Of a stretch of DNA of 64,000 nucleotides, positions 1-10,240 are shown piece by piece (positions within the stretch are counted from its first letter, which is position 1; each line of letters opens with the position of its first letter). A model generated the notes under the pieces. That model was not told where the DNA came from, did not search any database, and saw only the letters and a program-made list of their open reading frames with translations. The DNA is from Symbiodinium natans (taxonomy: Eukaryota; Sar; Dinophyceae; Suessiales; Symbiodiniaceae). The stretch covers positions 368,998-432,997 of the forward strand of contig CAJNDS010002153.1 of the NCBI GenBank assembly GCA_905221605.1. The letters run 5' to 3'. The translations under genes and the position numbers were made by a program.

Positions 1-1
1 C

Positions 2-797
2 TCAACATCCTGAATCACAGCAGTTCCACGTCGGTCCTTCCTGGCGCCGAAGCTCCGAGGTGCCAATCAAGCTGGAGACGTAGGGCTCGAGGCAGTCGAA
101 GCAAAGGAGGGGATTCTTGTGCTCCGAGGGGCACAGCAGCCCGCTTCTCTTCTCTGAGGGCTCCAGGCAGACGCAGCACAGTGCCTCAAGAGAGCCTTGA
201 AAAGCCCAACAAGCTTTAAAAAGATGCCGCAGAAGAGCCCATCGTTTGGTCCGTCGCATGGGTGGCAGTGGTGGCACGGCAGGAGCATGCGCGATCAAGA
301 CATGCGCAAACTTCGTAACGACGTCTTGTAGAAGATTCGTCTCATGTCCATCGCCTTGGAGGCACCGGGACGCCAGGTCTCGGACAAGCTCCGCCACTTC
401 TTCTGGCCATACACCTCCCACGCCTTGCTCGCGCACATCCAGCTCCAAGCGATTCAGGGGAGCGGCCAGCAGGAAGTGTAGCACATGGCCAAATTGCTCC
501 AGGTCCTGGGTAGCGGCTCGCCCTGCGCTTTTCTGTGACAGCGAGGAGATTCCCATCCACATCACCTCGGCTCGGCCATCGGGGGAGATGCCGATGGAGT
601 GTTCGGAAAGCTGCAGCAAGTCCCCAGATTCCGGAGGCTGCAAGCATGAGTACGACTCACCGACGGAGTGCAGCCTCCAGAGAGCTGTGGCCACTCCATG
701 GCCGACAAGCAATCTTGCACGCCAGTCCATCTCTCCGACGCAGTTGGCCAAAGTTCCACATTCCGGAAGAGCGTAGAAAAGCCTTTGCAGCATCTTG
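2..797 (-). CDS. Partial kinase-like / RING-type protein (runs off left edge)
   Basis: A continuous minus-strand frame starts at a good splice acceptor (pyrimidine-rich, ending TGCAAG, just before about 797) and runs off the window. The first part reads like the C-lobe of a receptor-type kinase: a DWRARLLVGHGVATAL helix followed by a histidine, a DLEQFGHVLHFLL stretch where kinases have the DxWSFGxxL helix, and VRDLASRCLQGD like the final kinase helix. I see no HRD or DFG catalytic motif in this exon, so it may be a pseudokinase or missing an exon. The last 55 residues hold a cysteine cluster (CCVCLEPSEKRSGLLC, then LLCFDCLEPYV) typical of a RING/IBR-like zinc finger. Kinase-RING fusion proteins are plausible in dinoflagellates. 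The family is inferred and the left end is missing. Confidence 0.5.
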
Positions 798-1022
798 CAG
801 AACGGACACACAAGAATCAAGCAGGCGACAAAACGGGAGGGGGGTATGAAAATAATCATAAATGTTATTATTATCTTATAAACATAATAATTATATATAA
901 ATATATAATAGGTCCTTCGCAGGATGTGACAGCCCTCAGCTGGGCAGCCGAGGCTCCTCGTCGCAGGCGCATCTCCAGGATCCGACATCTGCGACGGCAA
1001 GCCCACCTGCAAAAGGGTGACT
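798..1022. other. Intronic or intergenic AT-rich spacer
   Basis: No coding signal beyond the acceptor of the preceding exon. Positions 843-912 are almost pure A/T. Confidence 0.4.
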
Positions 1023-1115
1023 AGGGTTTAGGGTTTAGGGTTGAGGGTTTAGGGTTTAGGTTTAGGGTTCAGGGTTTAGGGTTTAGGGTTTCGGGTTTAG
1101 GGTTTAGGGTTTAGG
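1023..1115 (+). repeat. Internal TTTAGGG telomere-type tract
   Basis: About twelve TTTAGGG units with variants (TTGAGGG, TTCAGGG, TTTCGGG) on the plus strand. It sits inside the window with unique sequence on both sides, so it is not a chromosome end. Confidence 0.95.
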
Positions 1116-1154
1116 AACGGTGCCGGAGCACCCTGCCCTGCAAGATTGTGTTGG

Positions 1155-1271
1155 GGGGTAGGGGAGGTTCCCAACATCAGGCTACCTTATTTCAGGCGTC
1201 CTTATGAAGGGGGATTCTACTACCTGCGGTGTGCACCGGGGGTACCCTAAACCCTAAACCCCAAAACCCTC
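1155..1271. repeat. G-rich dispersed repeat with CCCTAAA tail
   Basis: Pattern of 'ggggtagg...ccttatttcagg...ggggattctac...ggggtaccc', followed by CCCTAAACCCTAAA. Similar sequences lie at 2968-3080, 3800-3897 and 5815-5898, so this is a dispersed family, probably a small non-autonomous element. Confidence 0.5.
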
Positions 1272-1357
1272 TACCGCATTCGGTGGAACCCGAACCCCAA
1301 GGGTGACACCCCGCGTCTCTCTCTCCCTAGCTCACCTCGGGAGCCGGGGGCTGCAAG

Positions 1358-1715
1358 GTGGAGAACCTGAGCAGCAAGGAACCGAGAACAGAAGGGCTGA
1401 GTGTTCAGAGGGCTTATGGGGCTTGTAAGGGTTCTGATAAGAGGGGTTGTGTTGGGGGCTTACAAGGGTTTAGGGGGTTTCTAGGGGTTCGGCGGATTGG
1501 TAGGGTTTATAAGGTCTATGATGTTGAGAGGGCTTATGAAGCGTACGGGGTTCAGGGCCCAGGGCCTCGGGGAGATAGAGGATGTAAAGGCAAACGACAT
1601 GTCTTCGCCTTGCCGTCTGAGACGCCCAACGAGCTGCGACGTAAACTTGCAGCGATGGCAGAGGAACTGCAGGCGAGTCAGCTGAACTGCGCTCAAGCCT
1701 TGCCGGGGGCATTTG
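1358..1715 (+). other. Degenerate GT-rich tract and one exon-like segment (about 1596-1710)
   Basis: The first 230 bases are a degraded G/T-rich relative of the TTTAGGG tracts and are unlikely to code. From about 1596 the plus strand reads SETPNELRRKLAAMAEEL and on to an alanine-rich helix, a plausible coiled-coil exon. No start, family or flanking exon was recognised. Confidence 0.25.
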
Positions 1716-2460
1716 AGGTTGAGGGTTTAGGGTTGAGGGTCTAGGGTTCAGGAATTGGGGCTTAGGGTTTATGAGCCATTGTATGGTGTCTGTGCATACA
1801 GGGGTCTAATTGGGCTATATATTTAGTATATGGCACTCGCATATAGCATTGCAGCATATGTTGGCATACGATAGAATATGATGATATATGATAATTTGTG
1901 AAAGTATACGATGGCATATGAGAAGATATGAGTAGCATGTTCTTAGTCTATTGTCATGTCTGCTACATTTTTGTTTCTTACTGTAACCTAGAGTGTACTG
2001 AAGTATATGACAGTAGATTGAAGTCTTTTATAGCAGTATATTAATGACAAAATACTGCATGACACATGGTTCCTAAGCCTAAGCCCTAAACCCTGAACTC
2101 TAAACCCTAACCCTAACCCTAAACCCTTTATCTACTCCAGCTTTCCGAAACTGGGCGTGAGAGTCAAAAGCCTGCCTGAAAACATCGCGCCAAGGAGCAG
2201 GGCACCTGCCAGCTGGCAACGCCCACTTCGCCTAGACATTTGGGTTCAGGGGTTTAGGGTTTATGAATAGTGTTTGGTGTTTAGCGTTTAGGGGTCTAGG
2301 GTTTAGGGGTCTAGGGATTAGGGGTTTGGGGGAGGGTTGAGGGTTTGAGGGCTTGAGGGTTTAGGGAGTTCCAGATAACGGGGAAGTCTGGCATCAACTT
2401 CTATGCCACAGCCCAAACCCTAAACCCTAAACCCCAAACCCTAAACCCTAAACCCTCACA
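1716..2460. repeat. Cluster of TTTAGGG / CCCTAAA tracts around an AT-rich spacer
   Basis: Tracts at 1716-1772 (+, degenerate), 2075-2130 (CCCTAAA), 2236-2366 (+, degenerate) and 2411-2457 (CCCTAAA). Between them, 1790-2065 is rich in TATG/CATATG words and has no ORF. A short plus-strand frame at 2140-2235 (reading KLGVRVKSLPENIAPR) could be an exon but is unsupported. Confidence 0.7.
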
Positions 2461-2787
2461 GCCTTGCAGCTTCCATGGGCAGGCGAGCGTGCTGGGCTCC
2501 GCCGGCCAGGGCACTTCCACCAGAAGAGGGGCAGGCGCCCTAGCCCGGGGTGGAGGCAATTCTCTCAGTGAGATTCGAATATCAATAATATATTATAGAA
2601 TTAATAATACTAATAATATTAAATCGTACTAATGATAATAATAACCTTATAAGAATATGATTAGTATTAATAATACTAAACCAATCTGAATGAACCCGCC
2701 TTCGGCATGGCCTCTCGCGAGGCGCAGACCTGAGAGCAGCAACGGCGGAGAATGAAGAGGGGAACACATCGCACTTGGAGGTTCATG
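2461..2787. other. Spacer with AT-rich block
   Basis: 2461-2570 is GC-rich and open on the plus strand, a possible exon with no family seen. 2580-2680 is A/T-rich with repeated AATAATA. Nothing else recognised. Confidence 0.3.
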
Positions 2788-2935
2788 GGTTTTGGGCTTA
2801 GGGTTTAGGGTTTAGGGTTTAGGGTTTAGGGTTTAGGGTTTAGGGTTTAGGGTTTCGGGGTACTTGTCACCACAATTTTCTACTTATAACCTACTTAGGG
2901 GACTTAGGGGGCTTACAAGTACAGTTATAATTGGG
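2788..2935 (-). repeat. TTTAGGG array joined to a dispersed 85-bp repeat (family 1)
   Basis: Nine TTTAGGG units (2788-2852) run into about 85 bases that are the reverse complement of 4445-4530 (shared words include CCCCCTAAGTCCCCTAAGTAG and GTGGTGACAAGTACCCCGAAA on the complement). The telomere-type tract is attached to the same side of the repeat in both copies and again at 36775-36913, so tract and repeat appear to move or expand together. Confidence 0.75.
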
Positions 2936-2967
2936 GCACTGCAAATGGCCGAAGGTGCATTCCGATC

Positions 2968-3080
2968 ATGTGGGGGTTTCCGAAGATGGGGGTACCCTTT
3001 TTGGGGGTTCCGAGAATAAGGATTATCTTATTTTGGGGGTATATCAAGGGTACCCCTATTTTGGGAAATACCCATGTGGT
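2968..3080 (+). repeat. G-rich dispersed repeat (family 2)
   Basis: 'gggggtttccgaag...gggggtacccttt...gggggttccgag...ttatcttatttt...' Same pattern as 1155, 3800 and 5815. No ORF. Confidence 0.55.
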
Positions 3081-3537
3081 CCCTACCTCAGGAATTGAGG
3101 TCTGGACAGGCTCCTGTTCAGCACAACGGCTGCGGCCTTTGCCTTTGCGTCAGTGAAGGCACGTCGCAGGTCCGGCGGAGGCAATTGCATGGCGTCTCTT
3201 GGCTTCGCAACCCTGCAGATTTAGTGGGTTTAAGGTTTCGGGTTTAGGCCAAACTTTGCTTTGGCTTGTGGACCCCTTCTGCTTCCTGGTGTTGTGCTGT
3301 CCTTCGTACAGAAAGGGTTTGTCTGCTTCCGCATGCAATACACACTGTCTTCTCCGGAAGTTTTGGAAATATGGCTTCAGAAGCAGCACCACAAGTGATT
3401 CACCACAGCTCGAAGACGCGGGAGAAGCCTCTGGGCCAGGCACGGGCTGACAAGCCAGCCAGCTAAGTCCTGATCATCTCTGAGAGCAGCGCCCTCCCAT
3501 TGTCCATGATATCTTTCTGGTACCTGCGGCTGCTTCC
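3081..3537. other. Spacer without a recognised gene
   Basis: Short open frames exist on both strands (for example minus 3150-3443), but none resembles a known family. I see no convincing exon. Confidence 0.3.
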
Positions 3538-3622
3538 AGCCCTAAACCCTAAAACCTAAACTCTAAACCCTAAACCCTAAACCCTAAACCCCGAAACCCC
3601 TAAACCCCTAAACCCTAAACCC
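3538..3622 (-). repeat. CCCTAAA telomere-type tract
   Basis: About eleven CCCTAAA units with variants between unique sequences. Confidence 0.9.
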
Positions 3623-3799
3623 ATCAAGACAGACGTGCAATAGCATCCTCTAGCTGAGAAGAAGGTGCCGACGCAGGTGCACAAAGACGTCAGGGGGGCA
3701 CGTGCTGTCGCTCAAAATTGACATTCCATCTAGAGTTCTCTTCTGTGTACGGAGCTGCAGCTGCAATAGCGACCTCAAGAAGCAGCAGTCATACACATA

Positions 3800-4135
3800 T
3801 GGGAGTTGGCGAAAATAAGGGACCCCTAATATAGACCGCCAAATAGTAGAACCCCCTTATAAAAGCACTCCTATTATCGTAAACCCCCATATCTCACAAT
3901 GTACAGCATGTTGCGTTGAACTCGACGCTGACTTCACAAGCCAGGCCACTGTTACCGCAAGCGCTGCAAACTTGTCCACATCCATCTGCGCAGTCAGATG
4001 GCCAATCAACTTGCAATGATGTGGCCATACTTGGAGGTTCACTGTACTTATTAACCAATTATAACTGTACTTCTAACCCACTTATAAGCCCCTTGAGTGC
4101 CCTAATATGGTTAGACTGGTACCATGAACCTCCAA
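3800..4135. repeat. Family-2 repeat (3800-3897) followed by a family-1 copy (4025-4135)
   Basis: 3800-3897 matches the G-rich family. 4025-4135 begins TACTTGGAGGTTCA, contains CTGTACTT and AAGCCCCTTGAGTGCCC, and ends with the reverse of its own start (TGAACCTCCAAGTACG), so it carries short terminal inverted repeats of about 14 bp, as expected for a MITE-like element. Confidence 0.5.
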
Positions 4136-4287
4136 GTACGCGAAGTTCGCACGTTGAAGAACCCTGCGCTCCCTTTCAAGCGAGCACTTGCCTTCGGGGC
4201 GCTCAGAGGGAAAAAGAAGCCGGCCAAACCCCAGTGCGAGTCCTGGGACGGTCACTTAAAGACTTCAGCAAGGTGCAGCTCTCAAAG

Positions 4288-4289
4288 TG

Positions 4290-4356
<67 letters not shown>
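4288..4356 (+). repeat. (ATT)n microsatellite
   Basis: About 22 uninterrupted ATT units, then an A/T-rich tail to 4395. The isoleucine and leucine runs it encodes in two frames are artefacts. Confidence 0.95.
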
Positions 4357-4416
4357 TTTATTTTTATTTTTGATAATTTTTTTAGTATTATTATTAAGAT
4401 TAAGGAATGTCAAGCT

Positions 4417-4566
4417 TCCTTGGAGGTTCAGGGTACGTATGACCCGAATAAAAACTGTACTTACAAGCCCCCTAAGTCCCCTAAGTAGATTATAATAAGT
4501 AGATGTATAATTGTGGTGAGAAGTACCCCGAAACCCTAAACCCTAAACCCTAAACCCTAAACCGTA
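4417..4566 (+). repeat. Family-1 repeat with CCCTAAA tail
   Basis: Starts CCTTGGAGGTTCAGGGTAC, contains CCCCCTAAGTCCCCTAAGTAG (inverted copy of 2845-2930) and ends in four CCCTAAA units. Confidence 0.75.
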
Positions 4567-4718
4567 ACCTATCCATGAACCTAAGTCCCTAAGTACAAAA
4601 AGAGCCGAGCACGACTCACTCTGTCCTGGAAGGCTCGGCAAGGAGGCAGCGAGTCACACAACTGCGAAATTGCAACAACATGAATTCTGACTTGAGCCCC
4701 AGCTATCAGAAGCGCTTC

Positions 4719-4728
4719 TTGGCTCAAG
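4719..4728 (+). other. Spliced-leader-like 10-mer TTGGCTCAAG
   Basis: Exact match to the last ten bases of the dinoflagellate spliced leader, on the plus strand. With no gene behind it, a chance match cannot be excluded. Confidence 0.2.
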
Positions 4729-4746
4729 ACTAGGGTCAAAAATGTC

Positions 4747-6110
4747 TCAAACCTTCAATTCTTTGCGGATGCTCTCAGCCACAGCATCCCCAAGCACTGA
4801 AAAACTGAAAGTGCTGCCTGCTTCGGTACTTTTTGTATTAGCCCACCACAGGGCAAAGAGTCGGGAAAAGAGTTGCAGGGCTTTTCAAGCTACCCCCCAT
4901 GCACATGCTTCTCCTGCCCCTTCCCAAAGTCCCCCACCGACCATGTCCGCAACAAGGCAAAAGCCCAGGCGATCCAACACAGCAGCGCAGCCTCAAAACG
5001 CAATCTGGCTCGATAAGCCCAAAAACAAACTGACTCCACGGCACCCACCAAAAACCCTAAACCCTAACCCTAACCCTAAACCGACGAAGTCAGGGCTGAA
5101 CGCGCAGGCTACCGGGAAGTTCTCAACGGCGCAAGATGGGGCCAGAAGCCAGGCTGAGCCTCAAACAGTCAGACTGGGAGCTGTTGCTGGTGCCCATATA
5201 GGGATTTCCGAGAGAAAGGGATCCCTCATAGACCCGTGCCGTCCACTAGCATTTCGGCAAATCAACTGCTTTGCGGCCCCTGCGCGAAAAGTCGCGTCAA
5301 GAACCAGTGGCTGAGGAGAAAAGGGGAAGTTCCGAAGGCCCGAAGGCCTCTCAAAAAGGGAGAACAAGTCTGATCTCGACCGGAGCCTTTTCTGGGGATT
5401 TGAACCTTGGCACACAACAACAGAAACCTGTCTTTGTCCCGGAGTCTGAAATGGAGGCATCCGAAACTCTTTTCTGGAAAGGCGCAAAGTAAGCTCGGTA
5501 CCCTGCGCATTACATTTGCGTGCACCACAATTTTCTGCAAGGAGGGCAAAAAGGCTGTGACTGCGCAGTGAAGAAGCGGATCGCAAACACCCTGAGCAAG
5601 TACGAGCAAATCTGCCCCACCACTTTGCAACCTGAACCAGAGATGCCTTAGCAAATCCACAAAGTCCGACAATTACTTTTTCATCTTTTTCTTAGGTCAT
5701 GTTCCCTAAACCCTAAACCCTAAACTTTAAACCCTAAACCGTTCAGATCCGTGGGAACACACGTCTGTCGACCTGCAACCAAGTCAAGCCCAACTTGCAG
5801 TGGCCCAAAACCAATTGGGGGTCCTTTTTCTAAGGGGGATCCTACTAGTTGGGGATCTATCTCAGGGGTCCCCGATTTTCGGAAACCCCCCCCCCCCATT
5901 TTTGCTTGGGTGTTTTGACTACGTGCGAAGCCCACTGCGACTCTTGGTTTTCAGCGCGGTCAACGTGGCCACTCCCTCCTTTGGAGGGGGAGCCTCCGCA
6001 AATGCGCCGACGAAGGCTTGGTCGACACCAAGTTGTCTCAGTCCGCCCATGAAAGGTCTCCGCGGCACCAGTCCTGGTAGCCCTCGGGTGGCTGCAGCCT
6101 CCACGCCGAT
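4747..6110 (-). other. Exon-like segments of an unrecognised minus-strand gene
   Basis: Several short minus-strand frames have coding character and sensible splice borders. (1) About 5919-6104, reading LPGLVPRRPFMGGLRQLGV. (2) About 5540-5660, reading LRHLWFRLQSGGADLLVLAQ. (3) About 5352-5470, reading VSDASISDSGTKTGF and on to a stop. (4) About 4894-5020, a hydrophobic helix AALLCWIAWAFALLRTW followed by a GT donor. (5) 4747-4796, after a TTTTTCAG acceptor, reading LGDAVAESIRKELKV then TGA. The internal stop in segment 3 shows that not all belong to one intact gene. CCCTAAA tracts lie between them at 5050-5083 and 5703-5742, and a family-2 repeat ending in a C12 run lies at 5815-5898. No family recognised. 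Confidence 0.35.
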
Positions 6111-6219
6111 CTAGACAGATGCATGCAAAACAAGCCGCTGGTGGATACAGCTGGGTACCTTGGGACTCTTGGCTGGCCACAAAAATTGTGTTTTTTTGAC
6201 TCTTTGGGTTGTCAATTAG

Positions 6220-8357
6220 TTAGCAAAGCTGCAAGGTCGAGGCTTTCCTATGAAAGCAGCAAGTAACTATTTGGGGGGAAGTCTTCTGAAGGACGCAGAC
6301 CAGTTGCAGTGACCCATGCGCCTTCGCAGGCATCGTCACTGTTCCTCCTTCTGTACAGAGCTGCATCGTTCCTTCATTCAGGTCAATGGCAAATCCTAGC
6401 ACATCCCCCAGCCTCCAGCTGTCCAGCTTCAATGGGTGTCTGCCATCGTGCCACCAACAGCCTCTAACACCATCGAATGCCCAGCCATATGGATCATCTC
6501 CCACACCTCTAATACTCCGGTCTCCTGGCTGGAACTCGGTAGTGAGCCATCCAATTTGTGGATTGCTGATTCCGTTCACCATTTGAACTTCGTAATACCA
6601 CTTCCCCCAGCTCCGCGCGAGCTCTGGAACTCCACAGGTGCACCAAACGGTGTGCGGCTGTGGTTGCTGTGGTCTCAAGAATGTAAGTCCAACCAATGGC
6701 AATGGGGGCCTTGGGGGCCTGGAGATCGGCTCCATGGAGCTGGGAGCGACCAACCGCAAGGAGGACCCGGGGCGGCGGACGCTCAGCAGATGGAAGGTGA
6801 TGCCCGACGTAAGGAAGGAAATGGGAATTGATTTTGGCCAACCACAGCCAAGCAAGCTGCCATCTTCCGTTTTGGCAAATTCGTGCTCTAGAGTGCGTTC
6901 CCAACTGCCCGATTGGCATCTGCACTTCACCCAGACGGGCTCGCTGACAAAAAGAAGCACACCGGCCTTGTCTGGTGAAGCCTTGGGCGTCAAACAGAGT
7001 TTAGCCTCGACGCCGGACGCCCCGAGCTGGAAATTCTCGCTGAACTGCTGCCGCTTTTCGGTGAAGTGGGCGAAGTCGTAGCCCGACAAATCCCATGTCA
7101 AGTGCCACACCGGGGGTTTGGCGAGCGCCTCTTGAGCCTTCTCAAGCTTGCTGCTGAGTTCTTTGCACTTGCCTCGGATGCTCCGGACAAGCTGAAACAA
7201 CACAGTCGATGTATTTGCGTCGGTATGGTCCAGAGAGAGTGCATACATGATGGCGTCCTGCGACTCGTCCTCCATCGATTTCGCAGAAAAGAGCTCCGCA
7301 GCAGCAAGAGCCACCCGAGCTCCCTCGGCTTTTCGGTTGGCCTTTTTGAGCATTTCTGCAAGACGCATACGCTGCTCCGCAGACAGCTTCTCGAAACTCT
7401 CTGGTCGAAGCGACAATTCCTGCATCACTTCCGTGGGAATCTCCTCTTTCCCCTCTAAAAACACTTTGAGCAGGAGCCCCTCTAAATGTTTGTCCTCACC
7501 ACTGGAGCCTTGCTGCATGATTCGTTGACTGAGCAGCTGCCTCAGGGCAGAGCGCACGTCTTCATCGGAGCCGTCATGCTCATAGGCTGTCGCCAACAAA
7601 TCCAGCTTCTCGTCATGTTTCACATCCAGGTGTCGGGCAAGTTCAGCAAAGATCGAAGAAGAGTTCGTGGGTGGCCACTGTTCCAATGTGGAGATGCCAA
7701 GATCGGAATCAAAGAAGTCCATAGCGAAGGACCTGGCGCTGTCTCGGCTTTTCAGGTACTCGCAAGCCTGGCGCAGCAACTTTGTGTCAAGCACTTCAAG
7801 CTGAGCTGTCAGCCTGCTATGGAATGTTGCCAGCACCAAAGCTGATGCTTTCGCCCAAGAATCTCCCTCATTTTCATTGAGAAAATCCCAAAGGCAATTC
7901 AAGCACTTCCTCTGCGCATAGGCAGCTGTGGACCTTGTCAGTCTGCGAGCAAGCTCCCCGCCAACCAAGATCTTGCGGGGCTCGGGTATCTTCAAAGACT
8001 TGATCGTGTCCTCATCTACTTGAGACAGCAACCACAGAACTTCCTGCTCGTCCAGGTCCACTAGTAACTCCTCAAGCTTTGAATTGTCTGCGACCTCTAT
8101 CAGCATCGGAACGAGCTCTTCAACCACCGTGCGGCGCTCTCCCGGCTGCATCCGCTTTCCCCGAAGGAGCAGCAACGACGAGAGCTTCTTCTTGGCTGAG
8201 ACGTCCGGCAAACACGGGCGCACAAACTGCTCACCTCTCGAAAGCAACTTCAGTGCATCACCAATGGGTACTGAGAGGCCACGGACAAAATCTCCTGAAC
8301 CGTCTTCTCCTTGTACGCGATGACTGCCGACTTCATGTGCTGGTTCGGGTTGAGAAC
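6220..8357 (-). CDS. U-box protein, last exon: U-box C-terminus, helical repeats, MATH-like and SPRY domains
   Basis: Probable E3 ubiquitin ligase. The exon starts after a CCTAAG acceptor at 8357 with VLNPNQHMKSAVIAYKEKTV, the C-terminal part of a U-box (the E2-binding fold); the N-terminal part lies in exons at 34517-34789. Then come helical repeat-like sequence, a MATH/TRAF-like strand region (about 7107-6807) and a clear SPRY domain near the C-terminus (about 6645-6270: WYYEVQMVNGISNPQIGWLT, then DDPYGWAFDGVRGCWW), ending in TAA at 6220. U-box gives ligase activity; MATH and SPRY usually bind substrates. Near 8262 the U-box frame and the frame of the rest differ by one base, which could be a sequencing error, an unrecognised tiny intron or a real lesion. 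The 5' neighbour in the gene is a 26-kb intron. Confidence 0.75.
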
Positions 8358-8422
8358 CTTAGGCGCAGACGTGAATCAGAAGAAGGCGCTGCAGGCTGCA
8401 GGGCTGTCCCTAGTCGGGGACT

Positions 8423-8438
8423 CAGGGTTTAGGGTTTA
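8423..8438 (+). repeat. TTTAGGG remnant at the left border of the copia insertion
   Basis: AGGGTTTAGGGTTTA ends in GTTTA, the same five bases that follow the right LTR at 34358. GTTTA is the likely target-site duplication, and the target was a TTTAGGG tract inside the U-box intron. Confidence 0.6.
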
Positions 8439-8441
8439 TAT

Positions 8442-8546
8442 TGTTACCAGCAGACAGCCCCAATATTTAGGGAAACGTGCACACGCCCTTTTTCTTGAGC
8501 CATGAGCGAACAACGGTAAGTAACGAAATGTCTTTCTGTAACAACA
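8442..8546 (-). repeat. 3' LTR of the copia element
   Basis: Minus-strand start TGTTGTTACAG and end GGTAACA form imperfect terminal inverted repeats. 105 bp, against 84 bp for the 5' copy; the extra 21 bases are AATATTTAGGGAAACGTGCAC or a shifted equivalent. Contains TGGCTCAAG on the sense strand. Confidence 0.85.
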
Positions 8547-8555
8547 CCCCCCGCG
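8547..8555 (-). promoter_or_regulatory. Polypurine tract of the copia element
   Basis: CGCGGGGGG on the minus strand directly abuts the TG of the 3' LTR, the expected place for the plus-strand DNA primer. Confidence 0.65.
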
Positions 8556-8928
8556 CAACTTAGTGCAACGTAAGAGGCGTCAAAAGTTGAGGAAAGACAA
8601 ACGATGTTCGCTACAGTCGTACCTAGTACGCAAAACGACTGCATCTTGAGGAAATTTCACCTCACATAACCAGCTGAAAATAAATCCAGCCCGTCAGGGA
8701 GGTGCTCTTCACCTGTTACCCTGAGGATAGAAACTGGCTACAACTGCTACTGTGTAGCCAGCTCGTCAGAGCGGCGAAGGAGATGCAGCGTGGCGCACGG
8801 GCACACACACGTAGGCTGATGGAATCAGAAATGCAAAGAACGAAAACAATTTGCTCAAAAGGGCTGGGTCGGCGAATCCGACCCGTCAGGGTGGAGTGTG
8901 CAACCCTGACCATGCCTCCTTTTAGGCC
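8556..8928 (-). other. 3' untranslated region of the copia element with two tandem hairpins
   Basis: Just after the stop codon come two perfect stems: 8885-8910 (GTCAGGGT / ACCCTGAC, 8 bp) and 8866-8884 (GGGTCGG / CCGACCC, 7 bp, 5-base loop). No ORF of note in the remaining sequence. Confidence 0.6.
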
Positions 8929-10240
8929 TTAGTACCGCCTCTCTTGCACACCAGTGTGTGGATTCGTGACGTGGTGTTTCCATCCTCTGAGATACCACAA
9001 CACGTGGTCGTAGTCGTAGACGACGATCCCCCCTGGGTTTCCCCAAGCAGGAAGGGCGTTCACCACCTCTTCTTCCGACACCCAGTGCGCATCCCGGGCC
9101 TTGAGCATGGCCCAGTAGTACCCGTCAAGAAGGGTCCAGGTGCTCGAGCGCGTCCGCGTCGGGTCGATGAGATCACCATCATGGTCGAAAGGGTAGTGCT
9201 CTGGAAGGTCAGCAAAGAGTTCCTGAAGAATGCTGAGCCTTTTCCCAATTTCGACATCGACTCGGCTGCGCCTCTCAGCCAACCATTCTCCTTCCGTCAT
9301 GCTTGGTCCAGTGGGATCCACGCGTCTGCGGGATGTGCGCACCTCTCCAGGGGAACCTGGGCGTCGCACTGGCGGAGGACGCGGGGTCGAAGCCCTGCGC
9401 TGTGGCGGTGGCCTCTCAGGCATTGCTGAGCTGAGACCTGGAGATCTGCCCCTCGATGTAGCCCTTGACGGCGTGCGCTCCCTCGCTCCCATAGAAGGCC
9501 CATACTTTGCTGTCGGTGGGCGGTAGCCTTCAGCTTCCGCTGGGCGACGGGCCGGCGCTGAGCTTCTGCGATCAGCTGTGGGAGGAGGAGGAGGTCGCAT
9601 CATTCCGAGTGAGGACGCTCTCGTGGGACGAATCCACTCCGGCTCGACACGGTTGGAGTGCAGATACCGCTGGTAAAACCTGGTATCGCGGAGCAGCTCA
9701 TTCAATTGGGTCTGACCGAGGCAAGCAAACCCGTCAGGGATGCGGAGAGATCGAGCCAAGTCCACGTGGCGTGGTGCAGGATCCCGACGGCTTCCGCTCA
9801 GGGGAAGTTGATCCTGGAAGAAACGACTGATCTCCGCCATCACTTCTGAGACGGTGCCTACCCTTGGTGTGAACAAGTCACCATCGTAAGAGAGAATCGT
9901 GAAAGGTCTCTGTCGCCCTTCCGGGGACTGCTGGGTGGCGTAAATGATCATGGATATCTCATCAATGAGATAGAGCCTTGACTGAAAGGCCACAAAGAAA
10001 GCTTCATCCAATGAGACTTGGTCATCTCCCGGACGGTAGGCGATTGAGACTCTGGCGTCAGCCCGGTGAGTGCCAGCGAATGCTTTCCTCTCGTTGGCAT
10101 CAGCCCCGGGTGCTGGATTGTGCAAATGGGCGAACATGTCCAGCTGGGCCAATGAAGTGATACCCATACCACGGGACGCAAAATTGTAGGCGTCGAGGGG
10201 GTTGGTGAGAGCGTCAGCGATCGACTGGCCTCCCCTCTTC
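8929..10240 (-). CDS. Copia polyprotein, C-terminal part (proline/arginine-rich, no known domain)
   Basis: Last piece of the giant polyprotein, about 435 codons, ending GVQERRY then TAA at 8929. The N-terminal half has globular character (LTNPLDAYNFASRGMGITSL; later FTILSYDGDLFTPRVGTVSE), then a proline/arginine/serine-rich linker of about 130 residues with many RRP and PPP words, then a second small globular region ending in WGNPGGIVVYDYDHVLWYLR. I recognise no domain. It joins the zinc-ribbon segment after a frameshift near 10240. It could be a nucleic-acid-binding or virion-maturation module; that is a guess. Confidence 0.55.

Noticed and set aside
1023-1115. A true chromosome end
   Set aside because: Unique and coding-like sequence lies on both sides, and many other tracts occur in both orientations.
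4124-4495. Plus-strand ORF with a long leucine run
   Set aside because: Produced by the (ATT)n microsatellite inside dispersed repeats.
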